Program-made: the position numbers and the translations under genes
The notes under the pieces: generated by a model
Told to the model about the DNA's origin: nothing
What the model saw: only the letters and a program-made list of their open reading frames with translations
Database searches by the model: none
DNA from: Strobilurus pachycystidiatus
Taxonomy: Eukaryota > Basidiomycota > Agaricomycetes > Agaricales > Physalacriaceae
DNA: 64,000 bases
Assembly: GCA_019915135.1 (NCBI GenBank)
Contig: JAHLMK010000001.1
Coordinates: 1,488,001-1,552,000 of the forward strand
Direction: 5' to 3'
Shown: piece after piece, positions 1-11,262 of the stretch
How the letters are laid out: every line of letters starts with the position of its first letter
Numbering within the stretch: the first letter of the stretch is position 1

Positions 1-2198
1 CCAAGATCAGCGACACGACTCTGCAATATGCCTCCAAGTACAGGAGCAAGTGTAGGATCCCTGCACTGTCCTACTTGCATTGGTCGAACTATGTACGGGA
101 CAACATCTAAGTTGGAAACCCTATAACTAAAGTTTACTTCTAGGGAAGCATAACGAGATCCTCTCAGCCCATGGTTGGCATTACGCAGAACCGATCCATA
201 CAAGATGAAAAGCTCATTGAAGCTATATTCCAGTCGCACCACTCTCCTGAATTTCGCAGCTCCACTGGCCCCGTCTACGGTGCCACTGCTACGAATCTGA
301 TCATAGACGCCCGTCCTACCGCAAACGCGGTGGCTAACACTGCTAAAGGTGCCGGCACTGAGAACATGGATCATTACAAGGAAGGAAGGAAAGTCTACCT
401 TGGTATCGATAACATTCACACGATGCGCGAGTCTCTGGCAAGGGTCGTGGAAACCCTACGGGAGGCGGACATGATGCTAGCGAGCATCAACAACGATCTC
501 TCAGACCAAGTAGCTGGTATCTCTGTCTTGGATAGACATGCTCTCCGGCGCTCTGGTTGGCTTCGCCATATCGTGGCAACACTGGAAGGGACCGTGCTTA
601 TAACGCGTAATGTCCATGTCAACTCGTCTCATGTCCTCATTCACTGCTCCGACGGGTGGGACCGTACATCTCAGCTGTCCTCTCTCTCACAAATTTGCCT
701 CGATCCATTCTACCGCACTATCCGCGGCTTCGAGATTCTGATAGAAAAGGACTGGCTTTCCTTTGGTCACAAATTCCTCGACCGGTGCGGACATCTGTCG
801 TCCGACAAGTTCTTCGTGTCGACACCGGACAACGCTGGTGGCGGTGACGGCGCTGCACAGGCATTTTTGGCATCCGTCCAGAACAGATTCACCTCCAACA
901 GCCATATCAAAGAAACTAGTCCGGTCTTCCACCAATTCTTAGAATCCATTCGACAAATTCAGCGTCAGTTCCCCGATCGCTTCCAGTTCAACGAGCGTTT
1001 CCTAAATCAGATGTACTATCATCTGTACTCGTGTCAATTTGGCACGTTCCTATTCAATAGCGAGCGGGAACGCCGTGTTGGGGACGGGACTGGCCCACCG
1101 CCTTCTGAGCGCACTGTCAGCGTCTGGGACTACTTCAATTCATCCGCGGAGATGGAGCTCAACACCAATGCCACATATGACCCTTCCTTGGATGACCCAT
1201 CCAATCGAACTGGTGATATGGGTGTGCTTGTACCGAATCCGAAGGATGTTCGATTCTGGAACGAACTGTATGGTCGGACGGATGAAGAAATGAATGGGAG
1301 GATTACAGCTGGACAAGTAGCGACACCAGAAGTCGTTGGGCCTGTTGAAGGCGCAGAAGATGACCCAGTTCCTGTCATCGAGAGGTCTGGGACGCCTTCG
1401 GCGATCCCGCTCCCTCCTTCTCCTTCCCGATCTCCCGCCCAATCCTTGGCACCGACACGTCCGAACACGCTGGCAGGTGCTACGATCCGTCGCAGCCCAT
1501 CCCCACATCTTCCTGCTCATTCCTCCGGTAGTCCGCTCGACACGGATGCGCGCCAACCGCCACCGGTCTCTCGGGATAGCTTCCGACCATTTGCCTCGTC
1601 AAGTTCGTCATTTTCCCTGAAACCAACTAGTCCACCACCGGCGGCCTCCTCCAGCCGACCGAATGTCGCTGCTCCAGAGTTTCTAGGAGGCGGCGTTCGC
1701 TCTGTGTGGGGAAAATTGTCCTCGAACGCATCAGCCGCTTTCTCTGTCGTACAAGAGGCGTATGTTGGGGTTGCTAAAGATTACCGGGGAAATGAGAAGA
1801 CGGAGGAGTTGCGTGGGAGGGATGATCTGAATGCATGGGGAGAACCTGTCACGGACATAGATGCGCCTTCGTCCTCCAAGTCCACCTCTCGCTTGCCTCC
1901 CAGGATGGAGACAGAGAATCCTTGGTCTATCCCAGAGAGCGGCTCGGTGCCACCCCCACTCTCGGCCTACGATAACCCGTGGGGCTCAGTCCGTGGCCCT
2001 ACGCAAGAACGTAAGAAACCGCCTAACGCCCTTCCCTTGGACCCTACTGTTTCTCCCTCTGCAATCCCGGTCACTGATGGGCTTAGCAAACTATCCCTCG
2101 CCTCCGCAAGTCCGCCTACCACTTCCAGTTCGAGCATCACCGACAACTCACTCTCTTCGGCTGGAAGTATAGATCCATTGGGGGTGGGACCCATATAA
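1..2198 (+). CDS. Myotubularin-type phosphoinositide 3-phosphatase, 5'-truncated by the window edge
   Basis: Predicted lipid phosphatase that removes the 3-phosphate from PI3P or PI(3,5)P2 on endosomal and vacuolar membranes. The window opens inside an exon whose frame (codons from base 3) reads through a RIPALSY-type motif typical of myotubularins. An intron at 93-143 (GTACGG...TAG, 51 nt) joins it to the main exon from 144, which begins GSITRSSQPMVG, another family block. The catalytic CX5R loop HCSDGWDRTS is intact at about 645-665, with Cys and Arg present, so the enzyme is probably active. After the phosphatase domain, the last 300 or so residues are rich in Pro and Ser and look disordered, without a recognisable domain. 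The N-terminal PH-GRAM region lies outside the window. Family assignment is firm; substrate preference is inferred from the family. Confidence 0.93.
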
Positions 2199-2494
2199 TC
2201 ATTTCTTGTACATAACCGATATACGATGTACATTCATTTTCTCTGCCTCTCCGAGCCTCACTGAGCAGCCTATAGCTGGAACGCACGTATGTTGCGAAGT
2301 ATGTCGCTATCTGATGGATTCCTCAAACGATAAGATGTTTCGAGTCTGGGGCAATCGTGATAAGACAACTTGATGGCGTGATGCTGGTTTATGTAATAAT
2401 CCCGATGCACTTAAAAAATCGTAAGAGCTCAATTTGCTCTTCACCCTCTCCCATCTTCCTCTAGATTTTCCCTTCTCCCTTTCTTTTGCCTGTG
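2199..2494. promoter_or_regulatory. Intergenic: myotubularin 3' end to SAM synthetase promoter
   Basis: This stretch of 296 bases holds no ORF. It carries the 3' flank of the phosphatase gene and the promoter and leader of the SAM synthetase gene. The last 70 bases before the ATG are rich in C and T (CCCTCTCCC, TTTTCCCTTCTCCC), a pyrimidine tract often seen upstream of highly expressed fungal genes. I see no clear TATA box. Confidence 0.5.
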
Positions 2495-3952
2495 ATGTCT
2501 GCCAACGGCCACCCTGTCCGCGCTGCGCTCGCGCCTGGTCACTTCCTCTTCACCTCTGAGTCGGTCGGTGAGGGACACCCTGGTATGGTCATTCCACAGG
2601 CGGTCGCAGTGCGCAAAGACTGATTATATTCCAGACAAGATCTGTGATCAGGTCTCCGACGCTATCGTCAGTCTTGCCCCAGCTCTCTTTGCGAGAATGC
2701 GATGCTAATCATCTCTTTTTTCCCAGCTTGACGCCTGCTTGGCGGAGGATCCGTGGTCCAAGGTCGGCTGCGAGACAGCCTCCAAGACCGGCATGATCAT
2801 GGTGTTCGGTGAAATCACCACCCAGGCCAAGCTTGACTACCAAAAGATCATCCGTAACACGATCAAGGAAATCGGCTATGACTCGTCGGACAAGGGCTTC
2901 GACTACAAGACCTGCAACATCCTCGTCGCCATCGAGCAGCAGTCTCCCGACATTGCCCAGGGTCTTGACCACGGTGACCTCGAGAGCCACGGTGCTGGTG
3001 ATCAGGGTATCATGTTCGGCTATGCCACCGACGAGACTGAGGAGTACATGCCCCTCACCATCGTCCTCGCCCACAAGCTCAACCAAGCTCTGGCTGCCGC
3101 TCGCCGCTCCGGCCTCCTTCCCTGGGTCCGCCCTGACACCAAGTCCCAGGTTACCATCGAGTACAAGAAGGACGGCGGTGCCACCATCCCCCTTCGCGTC
3201 GACACCATCGTTATCTCAGCCCAACACGCTGAGGAGATTGAGCTCGCTACTCTCCAGCAGGAGATCTTGGAGAAGGTCGTCAAGCAGGTCATCCCCGCCA
3301 ACCTCCTCGATGATAACACCATTTATCATGTATGTGATTCATGTTTCATGCCCAGGGTCCCCACTGATGTTTTCTTTCTTCAGATCAACCCTACCGGCCG
3401 TTTCGTTATCGGTGGACCTCAGGGTGATGCTGGCTTGACCGGCCGTAAGATCATTGTCGACTCCTACGGAGGATGGGGAGCACACGGTGGAGGTGCTTTC
3501 TCCGGAAAGGACTTCTCTAAGGTCGATCGTTCCGCCGCCTACACTGGCCGCTGGATCGGTGAGTTTGCTCCCACAGGCATTGGAAATTTTATTTAGACCT
3601 GACGCACGTTTCATAGCCAAGTCCCTGGTTGCTGCTGGCATTGCTCGCCGCATCCTTGTCCAGCTCTCGTACGCCATTGGTGTTGCCGAGCCCTTGTCCA
3701 TCTACGTTGACTCGTACGGAACTGGAAAGATCTCCGATGCTGAGATTGTTGAGCTCATCCGCAAGAACTGGGACCTCCGGCCCGGTGTCATGGTTCGGGA
3801 GCTCAACCTCCAAAACCCTCAATACCGCCAGACCGCCTGCTACGGTCACTTCGGTATGTAATTTGTGTAACAATCCTTTCCATCGATTGCTCATATCGCC
3901 TCCAGGCAACCCCGACTACAGCTGGGAGAAGCCCAAGAAGCTTGTGCTCTAA
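2495..3952 (+). CDS. S-adenosylmethionine synthetase
   Basis: Makes S-adenosylmethionine from methionine and ATP in the cytosol, the methyl donor for most cellular methylation. Six exons: 2495-2582, 2635-2666, 2727-3329, 3384-3558, 3617-3853 and 3906-3952. The first two joins rebuild [20 protein letters not shown] and then LDACL, the N-terminal signature. The ATP-site motif [16 protein letters not shown] and the Gly-rich [19 protein letters not shown] block are both intact, and the protein ends [11 protein letters not shown]. Codon choice is strongly C-ending, unlike most neighbours, fitting a highly expressed housekeeping gene. It is convergent with the DUF3533 gene downstream. Identification is secure. 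Confidence 0.97.
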
Positions 3953-4542
3953 TTCCCTCGTCCTCTCGTTACATCACCGACGTCTACGACATTCCCTCAC
4001 GCTACGCTATCTCGCATGGAAGTTCATCCTTCCCATTGTTTATCATCATCGCATTGTTAAGTTATTTCCGTACTCATTACCATCGTGTTTTTGGATTAGA
4101 AGATTGTCTTATGGGTCGCTGTAGTGCTCCAGTTAAAAAAACGTATATAATATTGTAGTATATCCGAAGAATAGATCGCGCTCAACCGCGTAGTTTTTCG
4201 TCCAATAGTTGTGCTGTCCACTTCGGTGCTGCTGGTCTGATGTTGTCCTGACTCCGCGTTCAATGGATTCGATGATTCTTGCTTGCTGACAAATGTAATT
4301 GATACTATCGCTGTTGCGCGAATTTGTAAGAGGCGCTGCTACGGCTTGGTAGATGATCTACAGACAAACTCGGTCTCAGAAAATAGTCACCGTACGTTCA
4401 GTATACAGACATATCAGAGTTGGGAGTTATGTAGATAAGTGTCCATAGTCCCTCCGACTCCAGCCATCAAGCTGTGATACCATTCAAGCACCTGTACTGC
4501 TACATACAAATCACGAATAAGAAAGAGGAACAAGCAGTCCAC
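3953..4542. other. Intergenic between two converging genes
   Basis: No gene is supported in these 590 bases. They contain the 3' flanks of the SAM synthetase gene (+) and the DUF3533 gene (-). An A/T-rich stretch near 4132-4165 (TTAAAAAAACGTATATAATATTG) could serve in polyadenylation. Short ORFs here overlap on both strands and have no recognisable content. Confidence 0.5.
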
Positions 4543-6145
4543 TCAGGTAAATTCGAATGTACATCTTCGCACCATTGATCTGCGCTGTCGCCACTGGAGT
4601 AGAACGAGCAAGCTCCCTGAGAAGAAAGACCAGGCCAGTAGAATTCCAAAATGCATCCCCACTAATACGTGCCAGTGCGCAGGTTAGACAAGTTTGAAGA
4701 GAGAGAGAGAGAGACCATCGTACATTGGTTGCGGGTGCCGAAGAGAATGGTCCGCACGGACGCAGAAATGTTGTAAAAAGGCATAGCGTAGCCGTACTTG
4801 AAAAAAATTGGGAGGATGTCCAAAGGCATCGATGCCACGGCGACATTGACTGGGCACACAATCAGCAATCAGTCTGCGAATTCGGCATTCGACCCACCGA
4901 TGACCCAACTAATAAGAAAGAAGGGAAGGAACCGAGGCGTCAACAGCGTGATCATAGCTTCCAGCAGGAGCCCGACAGACAGCATGCCGACAAAGCTGAA
5001 CATCCAGAAGATGACGAAACCTACATGCCCAAAACTACAAAACTTTGTACTCAGAGGGTTCGCCTTCGAGAATTGATCCACTCACGTTCTCGTAAAGTCA
5101 ACTCGAAAGGCGACACTCAGGAGGGAATAGAACAGGGAGATCACGAAGTACGCGCAGAAGACGCTTGTCAACCTCATCTTGATGAGTGACGCTGTCTTCA
5201 GACGTTTGTCCAAGCCAGATGCTTCTCTCGCTGAGGCTCCGATCATAACAATGAAGAAGGATAGTATGAGAATGAAGATGAGGCCGACAAAATCCATGGC
5301 GGTGGCACTGAAAAGCGATCAACACATGGTGGCGTCGGGTTATGAAACATACACTGGTATATCAAAGGGCGCTAAGTTCACGATCTGGTACGATATCGGC
5401 TGAAGAAGGGCCTGTGGCGCCGTGATAGCCAGGGCAGACGTCTGTCCAGCAGGAAGACTCCTTAGACGTTTCTCTGCGAACTGTGCACCTGCAGAGATCA
5501 GAATAGCCTCCGTCGACGGCCTGATAAAATTGCGGCTAGAGGTCAGATTAGCCTCACAACTCCAGACAAACAGTGGATAGGCTTACAACGCGTTCTCGTT
5601 TCGAGCTTCTGAAGCGTAAACTGTTACAGCTGTCGTTGGATCATACGCTACTGATGCATGGTCCAGGGACCATGAGGCGTTCGCACTAACTGTCCCAGAC
5701 TTCAGCACGATCTACGGCCAGGCCGGAAAGCGAGTAACGCACCGACTACAGCTACCCAAGTTTGCTCCTGTCGAACTAGGTCACTTGCGTCTGATCCAAC
5801 TATATTCGATTGTTCCCAATGTATTCCGCCGACATTCGCAGGGGAGGCCAGAAATGTGGAAGTTATGGCGGTGCCCACTGGCCCGCCATCAAGATCAATT
5901 ATCAGTCCCCCGAGAGGGCGGGCTGGGACTTTCCAGAGGGCGCCCCAGTATATGCTGAAGACGGCAAAGATAACGAGCACGATGGCGAAGCAGCCTGCAC
6001 AGAGAATCTTCACATATACAGCGCGTCCTTGTGCTTTGCCGAAGGTATCTGAATAGAGTGGAGACAGATGGTGCCGGCCAGAGGATGGTCGCGACGGCGG
6101 TTTGTCCTCGATGTTAACGCTGTTGAAGGACGACGTGTCGCTCAT
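4543..6145 (-). CDS. SNG1/DUF3533 family multi-pass membrane protein
   Basis: Membrane protein of the family of yeast SNG1 (nitrosoguanidine resistance), related to ABC-2-type permeases; its biochemical role is not established. The ATG at 6145 opens a Ser-rich cytosolic N-terminus, then one transmembrane helix (ILCAGCFAIVLVIFAVFSIYW region) and the block ARPLGGLIIDLDGGPVG typical of the family. Further exons give an extracytoplasmic domain, then about five C-terminal helices (MDFVGLIFILILSFFIVMIG; FVIFWMFSFVGMLSVGLLL; and others), ending near FGILLAWSFFSG with stop at 4543-4545. I count at least six introns, including those near 5290-5340 and 5040-5090; the last one contains a (GA)8 run. The first intron boundary (around 5700-5750) is uncertain. 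No frame breaks were seen. Confidence 0.8.
4699..4714. repeat. GA dinucleotide microsatellite in an intron
   Basis: Eight GA units (CT on the coding strand) lie inside the last intron of the DUF3533 membrane-protein gene, directly after its GTACGATGG donor. They form a pyrimidine tract on the transcript strand and may vary in length between strains. Confidence 0.85.
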
Positions 6146-6788
6146 TTTCGTCGATGGGCGAGTGGAGGAGGGCCGTGGCAGCTATATCACACTGCGCTGG
6201 GTAGAATGGTCATTATATGGCTCTGAATGACAGGAAGTCTAAATGTTGATGGATAGATGACTGGGCGGAAGCCGAGGCCTCACCAGGACTCTTGTTGCTT
6301 ACCCAAGGATGGGTTCTAGCGTACGTAGCCAGAAGTGCAAATATCGGCAGACCGTAATCCGCTTATTCGGAACGTCCATATACTGCCGCCTGAATGACCT
6401 GGCAGCGGGAAGTCTACCTATCCGTCGTGGACGGCTGTCAGACTAGAAATCCACATAGGCGTGGCGGAATGCTGTTTCACCATTAGTAAATGCAACGAAA
6501 GCTCAAATGTACTGCGATACGAATTGCGGAAGACTTGTATCGAGAAGAAAGCCAGTTCATGTCAAGGAACTTTCACAGAATCTAGTAGCGAAGGAGGATG
6601 ACCGGAGGATGCCAGACCAGTGTCGCGGGAGAGAGGCAAAACGATGTGGCGCGCTAGGCCAAAAGGACAAATCATGTCTGGAAAGCACTTCAGAAAGGCG
6701 GGTTGACGAAGATGTTATACAATAGATGCGAGATACAAGGGAGCCAGATAGAAATGCCGTACTATACAGTTCAAGGAGTCATCATGCA
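6146..6788. promoter_or_regulatory. Intergenic: promoter of the DUF3533 gene and 3' flank of cwf18
   Basis: These 643 bases lie upstream of the DUF3533 ATG (6145, minus) and downstream of the cwf18 stop (6789). A 72-codon plus-strand ORF at 6507-6725 has no recognisable features and no supporting context. I see nothing else here beyond promoter and 3' flank. Confidence 0.45.
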
Positions 6789-7411
6789 TCATGCATCTTC
6801 TTCCTCGTCGGATAATGGTTCAGCGTTAGCTCGCTCTGATGCATTCATGGCACCTAGGATATCATCGGATGCGCCCTTTTCAGCGGCTAATCGTTGACCT
6901 AACATTCTGCGGTTCAGAAAGTAGAACAGTCAAGAGAACTGAGGTAACATACGGATAAGAGTATGGATCGCCTCCTGGGTTTTCCGGTCCAGTTTCGCCA
7001 GTTTCTTCTCCGTTCTCCGCTTCAAATCCCAATTCGGCCGTTTGGGCGCAATATTGAAGACGTCCTGTTCACTGGTTGAATGCTATCATGATGCATGATC
7101 GAGGATACACTTACCAGCTCCTGCGCTCGTCGGTCTTCGTCGTCCTTGATGATCATCTGGGCCATTCCTTCTACGTTTTTCTCAATCGTGTCCTCCATTG
7201 CGGCTGCATCTTCTCGTGTCCGCTTCTTCAGAGTACGTGATTCGGGGTCAAAGTTGCGGTTTTTGATGAGCGCCTCGCCGTTGCTACGCACGATGTCAGT
7301 GTGCAATTGAGACCACGAAATCTTCGGCACGCACACATCCTCGCCAGTCTTTCTTTTCCGCAGCGCTATGAGACGCGCCTTGCGCGCTTCAGACGCCTCA
7401 GCCAATGACAT
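6789..7411 (-). CDS. cwf18: Pre-mRNA splicing factor Cwf18 (CCDC12 family)
   Basis: Small coiled-coil component of the spliceosome (Cdc5/Prp19-associated complex; human CCDC12). Four exons: 7411-7335, 7283-7115, 7064-6954/6953 and 6898-6789. Splicing the 51-nt first intron joins RKTGEDV to NGEALIKNRNFDPE. The second join gives RAQELDVFNIAPKRPNWDL and the third (GTATGT...GTTAG) gives TLIRQRLAAEKGASDD, matching the conserved CCDC12 core and LIRxRL end. An acidic tail EEEDA closes the protein. An upstream in-frame ATG at 7504 would add 31 residues; I chose 7411 because MSLAEASEARKARLIALRK matches the family start. It shares a 124-bp divergent promoter with GUF1. Confidence 0.9.
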
Positions 7412-7535
7412 GACGGTCGAACAGAAAGATACAAGTGTCAACAAGCAGCGTGATCGGGATTTTTCTACCTGACTTCGACCAACGCGACATGCTATCTCGT
7501 CCACCTCTCTGACATTCCTTTGAGCGACAGCTAAT
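7412..7535. promoter_or_regulatory. Divergent promoter cwf18 / GUF1
   Basis: Only 124 bases separate the start codons of two oppositely transcribed housekeeping genes, so both promoters must lie in or near this stretch. No TATA box is visible. Confidence 0.6.
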
Positions 7536-10430
7536 ATGACCTCTATACAAACGCAATGGCTGAGCGCGTGCCTGCGCGTACTTGCCCCACCCTCCCGACG
7601 AACATGCGCCTATAGAGCATTCAGCACGTCCTCCATATGGAACGCGCCCCCAAAGCGCTCCCCCGACCTCGCTATGCAGGACTTTGAATGCGATGTAATC
7701 AGGTCAGTGGGCTACGAATGCTTCCACTCGACGCACCATGACCTTTCCGCAGAAACTTTTCCATCATTGCCCACATTGGTAACGGTCACCTCATAGCACG
7801 AAGGAACATAACATAATCGTTCTCCTAGACCACGGCAAGTCCACCCTAGCGGACAGGTGAGCTCTGCACTACGGCCTTCATGATATGACGCTGATTTTGT
7901 CCTAGGCTTCTCGAGGTGTGTATCCCTAGATAGATTGAACAATCATTGATTTGCTCAATTTTCACCACCCCAGCTTACCGGCACAATCCAAAAGAAGGAG
8001 CGAGGCAAGAACGAGCAGGTTCTAGACAAGCTCAAGGTGGAGAGGGAGCGTGGTATAACAGGTGGGATACTCGGCACATCATCAGGTTAGCGTATCCTGA
8101 CCGCGTTTTCAGTGAAAGCGCAGACTGCTAGGTCCGCTTGTTTCATATCTGGTCACTGAAACGGGCTCATCAACACTTGAATAGCATGTTTCACAAATAT
8201 AATGGCAAAAATTACCTGCTCAACTTGATCGACACTCCTGGGCACGTTGATTTTGCTTGGGAAGTGTCCCGGTCGATGGGTGCATGTCAAGGCGCGTTGC
8301 TCTTGGTAAGGTCTACATCAATATTAACTTTCTCATGAACTAAAACTGCTCGCCTCAGGTAGATGCCAGCCAAGGTGTCCAGGCGCAATCAATTTCTGTC
8401 TTCCACATCGCAAAGGAGAGAGGATTGAAGATCATTCCTGTCTTAAACAAGGTCGATCCTTTGAAGATCTTTCTCAACGCTGGTTCACTTTGGTAACAGA
8501 TAGACCTTCCTGCGGCACAGCCGGAACTCATGGCTGCTCAAATGGAATCCACATTTGGCATCGATCCAGCAGATATCATAAAAATATCTGCCAAGACCGG
8601 TGCTGGTGTCGAAGGAATACTGAAGGCTGTTATTGAAAGGATTCCTCCGCCCTCGGGCGACCAAGCCGATCCTATGAAAGCATTCTTGTTTGACTCCTTG
8701 TGGGTTCTGTTGCCATCGTTGCTCCGTTCGATTCGACTGATGTTGCCCGAAGGTATGATCGGTACCGCGGCGTTATATCCTTGATCAGTGTCCAAGGAGG
8801 AGTTCTCCGTAAAGGTGGAATGTTTTTTCGCACACTTCCGGACGGTGACTGAACCGATGTAACACAGGCGACAAGATAGCCTCGTGTCATACTCGCAAAC
8901 GCTACGAAATCACCGAACTCGGCATAATGCACCCGGAAGAGATACCGACGCAGGCTCTCTACCCCGGCCAAGTTGGATACATTGCTTGCAATATGAAGGA
9001 ATCGTCGGAAGGCACGTCTACCATCTTGTACTTTATATGCTTGATGCAATGTCTAACTACCTTATAGCCCATATTGGCGATACTCTACACAGATTAGGAT
9101 CACCGGTTGACCCAATGCCCGGCTTCAAGCCATCGAAAGCGATGGTACGCCTCAATCGTCTCCGCACCCTTTTCTTTACGAAACCTGTATAGGTGTTTGC
9201 TGGTGTATTCCCTGTTAACAGCGCCGATTTTCCGAAGCTTGAAGAATCAATCAAGCGAGTGCGTTCATGCTATCGTTAACTCCCTGTCACGTTTTGCTCA
9301 GCTCATGCCTAGCTGACTTTGACCGACCGGAGCGTGACCATCCAGCGTGAATCGTCTTCTGCTCTGGGGCAAGGATGCCGTCTGGGTTTCCTGGGAACCT
9401 TGCATATGGACGTATTTCGGCAACGGCTTGAAGACGAGTACGACGCGAACATAATAATAACGGCCCCCACTGTTCCTTATAAGATCGTCGACAAGAAGGG
9501 TGTAGAGACCATTGTCAGCAATCCTACGCAGTTCCCCGATGTCATCGACGCCACATCAAAAGTCAAGGAGGTCCAGGAGCCGATTGTCAGTGCGACTATC
9601 ATCGCGCCAGAAGGTGAGATTCTAGCTCTCGTGGGAACAGTGTACCGACGAACGTCCAGATTATTACGGTGAAATCTCCGATCTCTGCTTCTCTCACAGA
9701 GCCGAAGCCATGGATCACAAGTATCTGGATGCAGGCAACGCCACAGGCTCTGCCCGTGTCATGATTACCTGCACCATACCACTCAGCGAAATCGTGACTG
9801 ATTTCTTCGATCAGCTGAAGAGCAGGACCTCAGGTTTTGCAAGTTTCGAGTACGTCGGTTGAAAGAACCTGTAGCGTCTGTCTCATGATTTGTCTAGCTA
9901 CGAAGATGCAGGATATCAGCAGAGTGATCTGTCCAAGGTACGGTAGTCCTTTTCTGGCTACAACTCGCTTCCTGACGCTGATGTAGATGGTGTTCTTGTT
10001 GAATGCCAAACCTGTTGATGCACTTGCTTTGATCGTTCACCAGTCTGCGGTGGACAAAGTTGGACGCGCTTGGGTTAAAAAGCTTCGTGCGTCATCTCGC
10101 CTATTTGGCTAAATATTCTTCTCAGTCTGCTTCAGACAAAGTCATACCCCGCCAACTATTCGAGGTTCCCATTCAGGCTGCAATTGGGAAGAGGGTCATC
10201 GCTCGAGAGACACTCTCGGCCATGCGAGCCGACGTGACTGCTGGTTTATATGGAGGTAAGCATGATCTGCCCACGTTGATATTTTCTCCCACACCCGCTG
10301 GCCAGGTCACTACGAACGAAAGATGAAGCACCTCGATAACCAGAAGGAGGGTAAGAAGCAAATGAAGAAAGTGGGCGTCGTAGAGCTTCCCCAAGAAGCC
10401 TTCTTCGATATCCTTTCTAAGAAACGATGA
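7536..10430 (+). CDS. GUF1: Mitochondrial translation factor GUF1 (EF4/LepA GTPase)
   Basis: Ribosome-bound GTPase of the LepA/EF4 family acting in mitochondrial protein synthesis; the Arg-rich start (FSTSSIWN) fits a mitochondrial presequence. I trace 19 exons adding to 659 codons, with exact frame: 7536-7702, 7753-7778, 7829-7856, 7906-7915, 7974-8061, 8113-8131, 8185-8305, 8359-8451, 8500-8699, 8753-8814, 8868-9011, 9068-9144, 9193-9258, 9313-9613, 9660-9849, 9898-9937, 9987-10086, 10136-10255, 10306-10430. Spliced, the G1 motif reads [18 protein letters not shown], followed by [10 protein letters not shown] (G3) and NKIDLP (G4). The LepA-specific C-terminus ([34 protein letters not shown]) is intact. 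One intron (9012-9067) appears to be GC-AG. Four exons are shorter than 30 nt. Confidence 0.95.
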
Positions 10431-11262
10431 TCCTTTATCTCTCGCACTTGGTCGCCGATTGGAGTCAACTGATACAACCTTCGCTTTTGGGATTTGCGAC
10501 TCTTCTGATACTCTTCCTGAGCTGTAGTGCTCCACGATTACACAGGATTCGTATTCAGGTCAAAAACGCGGTTGGCTTATAATGACTCTTCAAATGATTC
10601 AATATGTCTCAGCAGCTGTGGCGATGACTGACTGACGATATGAGCATTGAGAATAGTACTCGGCCCATTGTTTCTTGAGCAGACCGAATTCAAAAGGTCG
10701 CGGTGACTCACAGCCTTGTCGTACCGCCACTAATGAAATATCCGTCGTCCTCGAATGCTCGCTTGAGCATGGCTAATCTATTTGCCCTGCACTATCTTGC
10801 ACTATGTACAAGGGCTGCCCGTGGAATAGGTCCAGGAAATCGCGTTCCCACGATTCTCTGTGCCACCGACTACGTTAGCCCGCAGTGCATCAAATTGAAT
10901 AATGAAAACGTTGCGGTCAACATCATCTCATTTAATTTTAATATGCTTTGTGTGACAGTGCGGATTGACGTGGACTCGTACAGACTCGTACCCGTCAGAC
11001 TCGGTGTGGACTCGGTCACAAATATACGTCCAGCTTGCATCATTGTTCAATTTGATGATGACTTGGCATTTGAACGACATACATTGGACGTTTCGCGTGT
11101 CGTCGTGAGGTTATTATGTGCAGTTTACTCGTCCCCCTGAGGACTGCACCAGAACACTACACCGGCATTGCTTCGCTTCCTACTGGGATTGCGGTTGATT
11201 GAACGTAGTGGGAAGATTCTACATAACAGTCTAAGTGACTCAAAACGACAACTTCAATAACC
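10431..11262. other. Gene-poor stretch
   Basis: I find no supported gene in these 832 bases. A plus-strand open frame at 10703-11140 lacks an ATG at its 5' end and overlaps a short imperfect GACTCG-rich repeat near 10967-11013 (GACTCGTACAGACTCGTACC then further copies). The remainder is probably the 3' flank of GUF1 and a promoter for the uncertain gene that follows. Confidence 0.45.
10967..11013. repeat. Imperfect GACTCG-rich short repeat
   Basis: Four copies of the hexamer GACTCG (twice as GACTCGTAC) occur within about 45 bases, followed by GGTCACAAATATACG. No function is apparent. It also inflates an open frame on the plus strand. Confidence 0.55.

Noticed and set aside
7829..7856. Apparent loss of the GUF1 P-loop (VLLDHGK), suggesting a pseudogene
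   Set aside because: The odd residues come from reading an intron. Using the exon 7753-7778 and splicing 7779-7828 restores AHIDHGKST, and all later exons keep frame to a total of 659 codons.
10703..11140. 145-codon plus-strand frame
   Set aside because: No ATG at its start, no motif, and part of it is a short GACTCG repeat.
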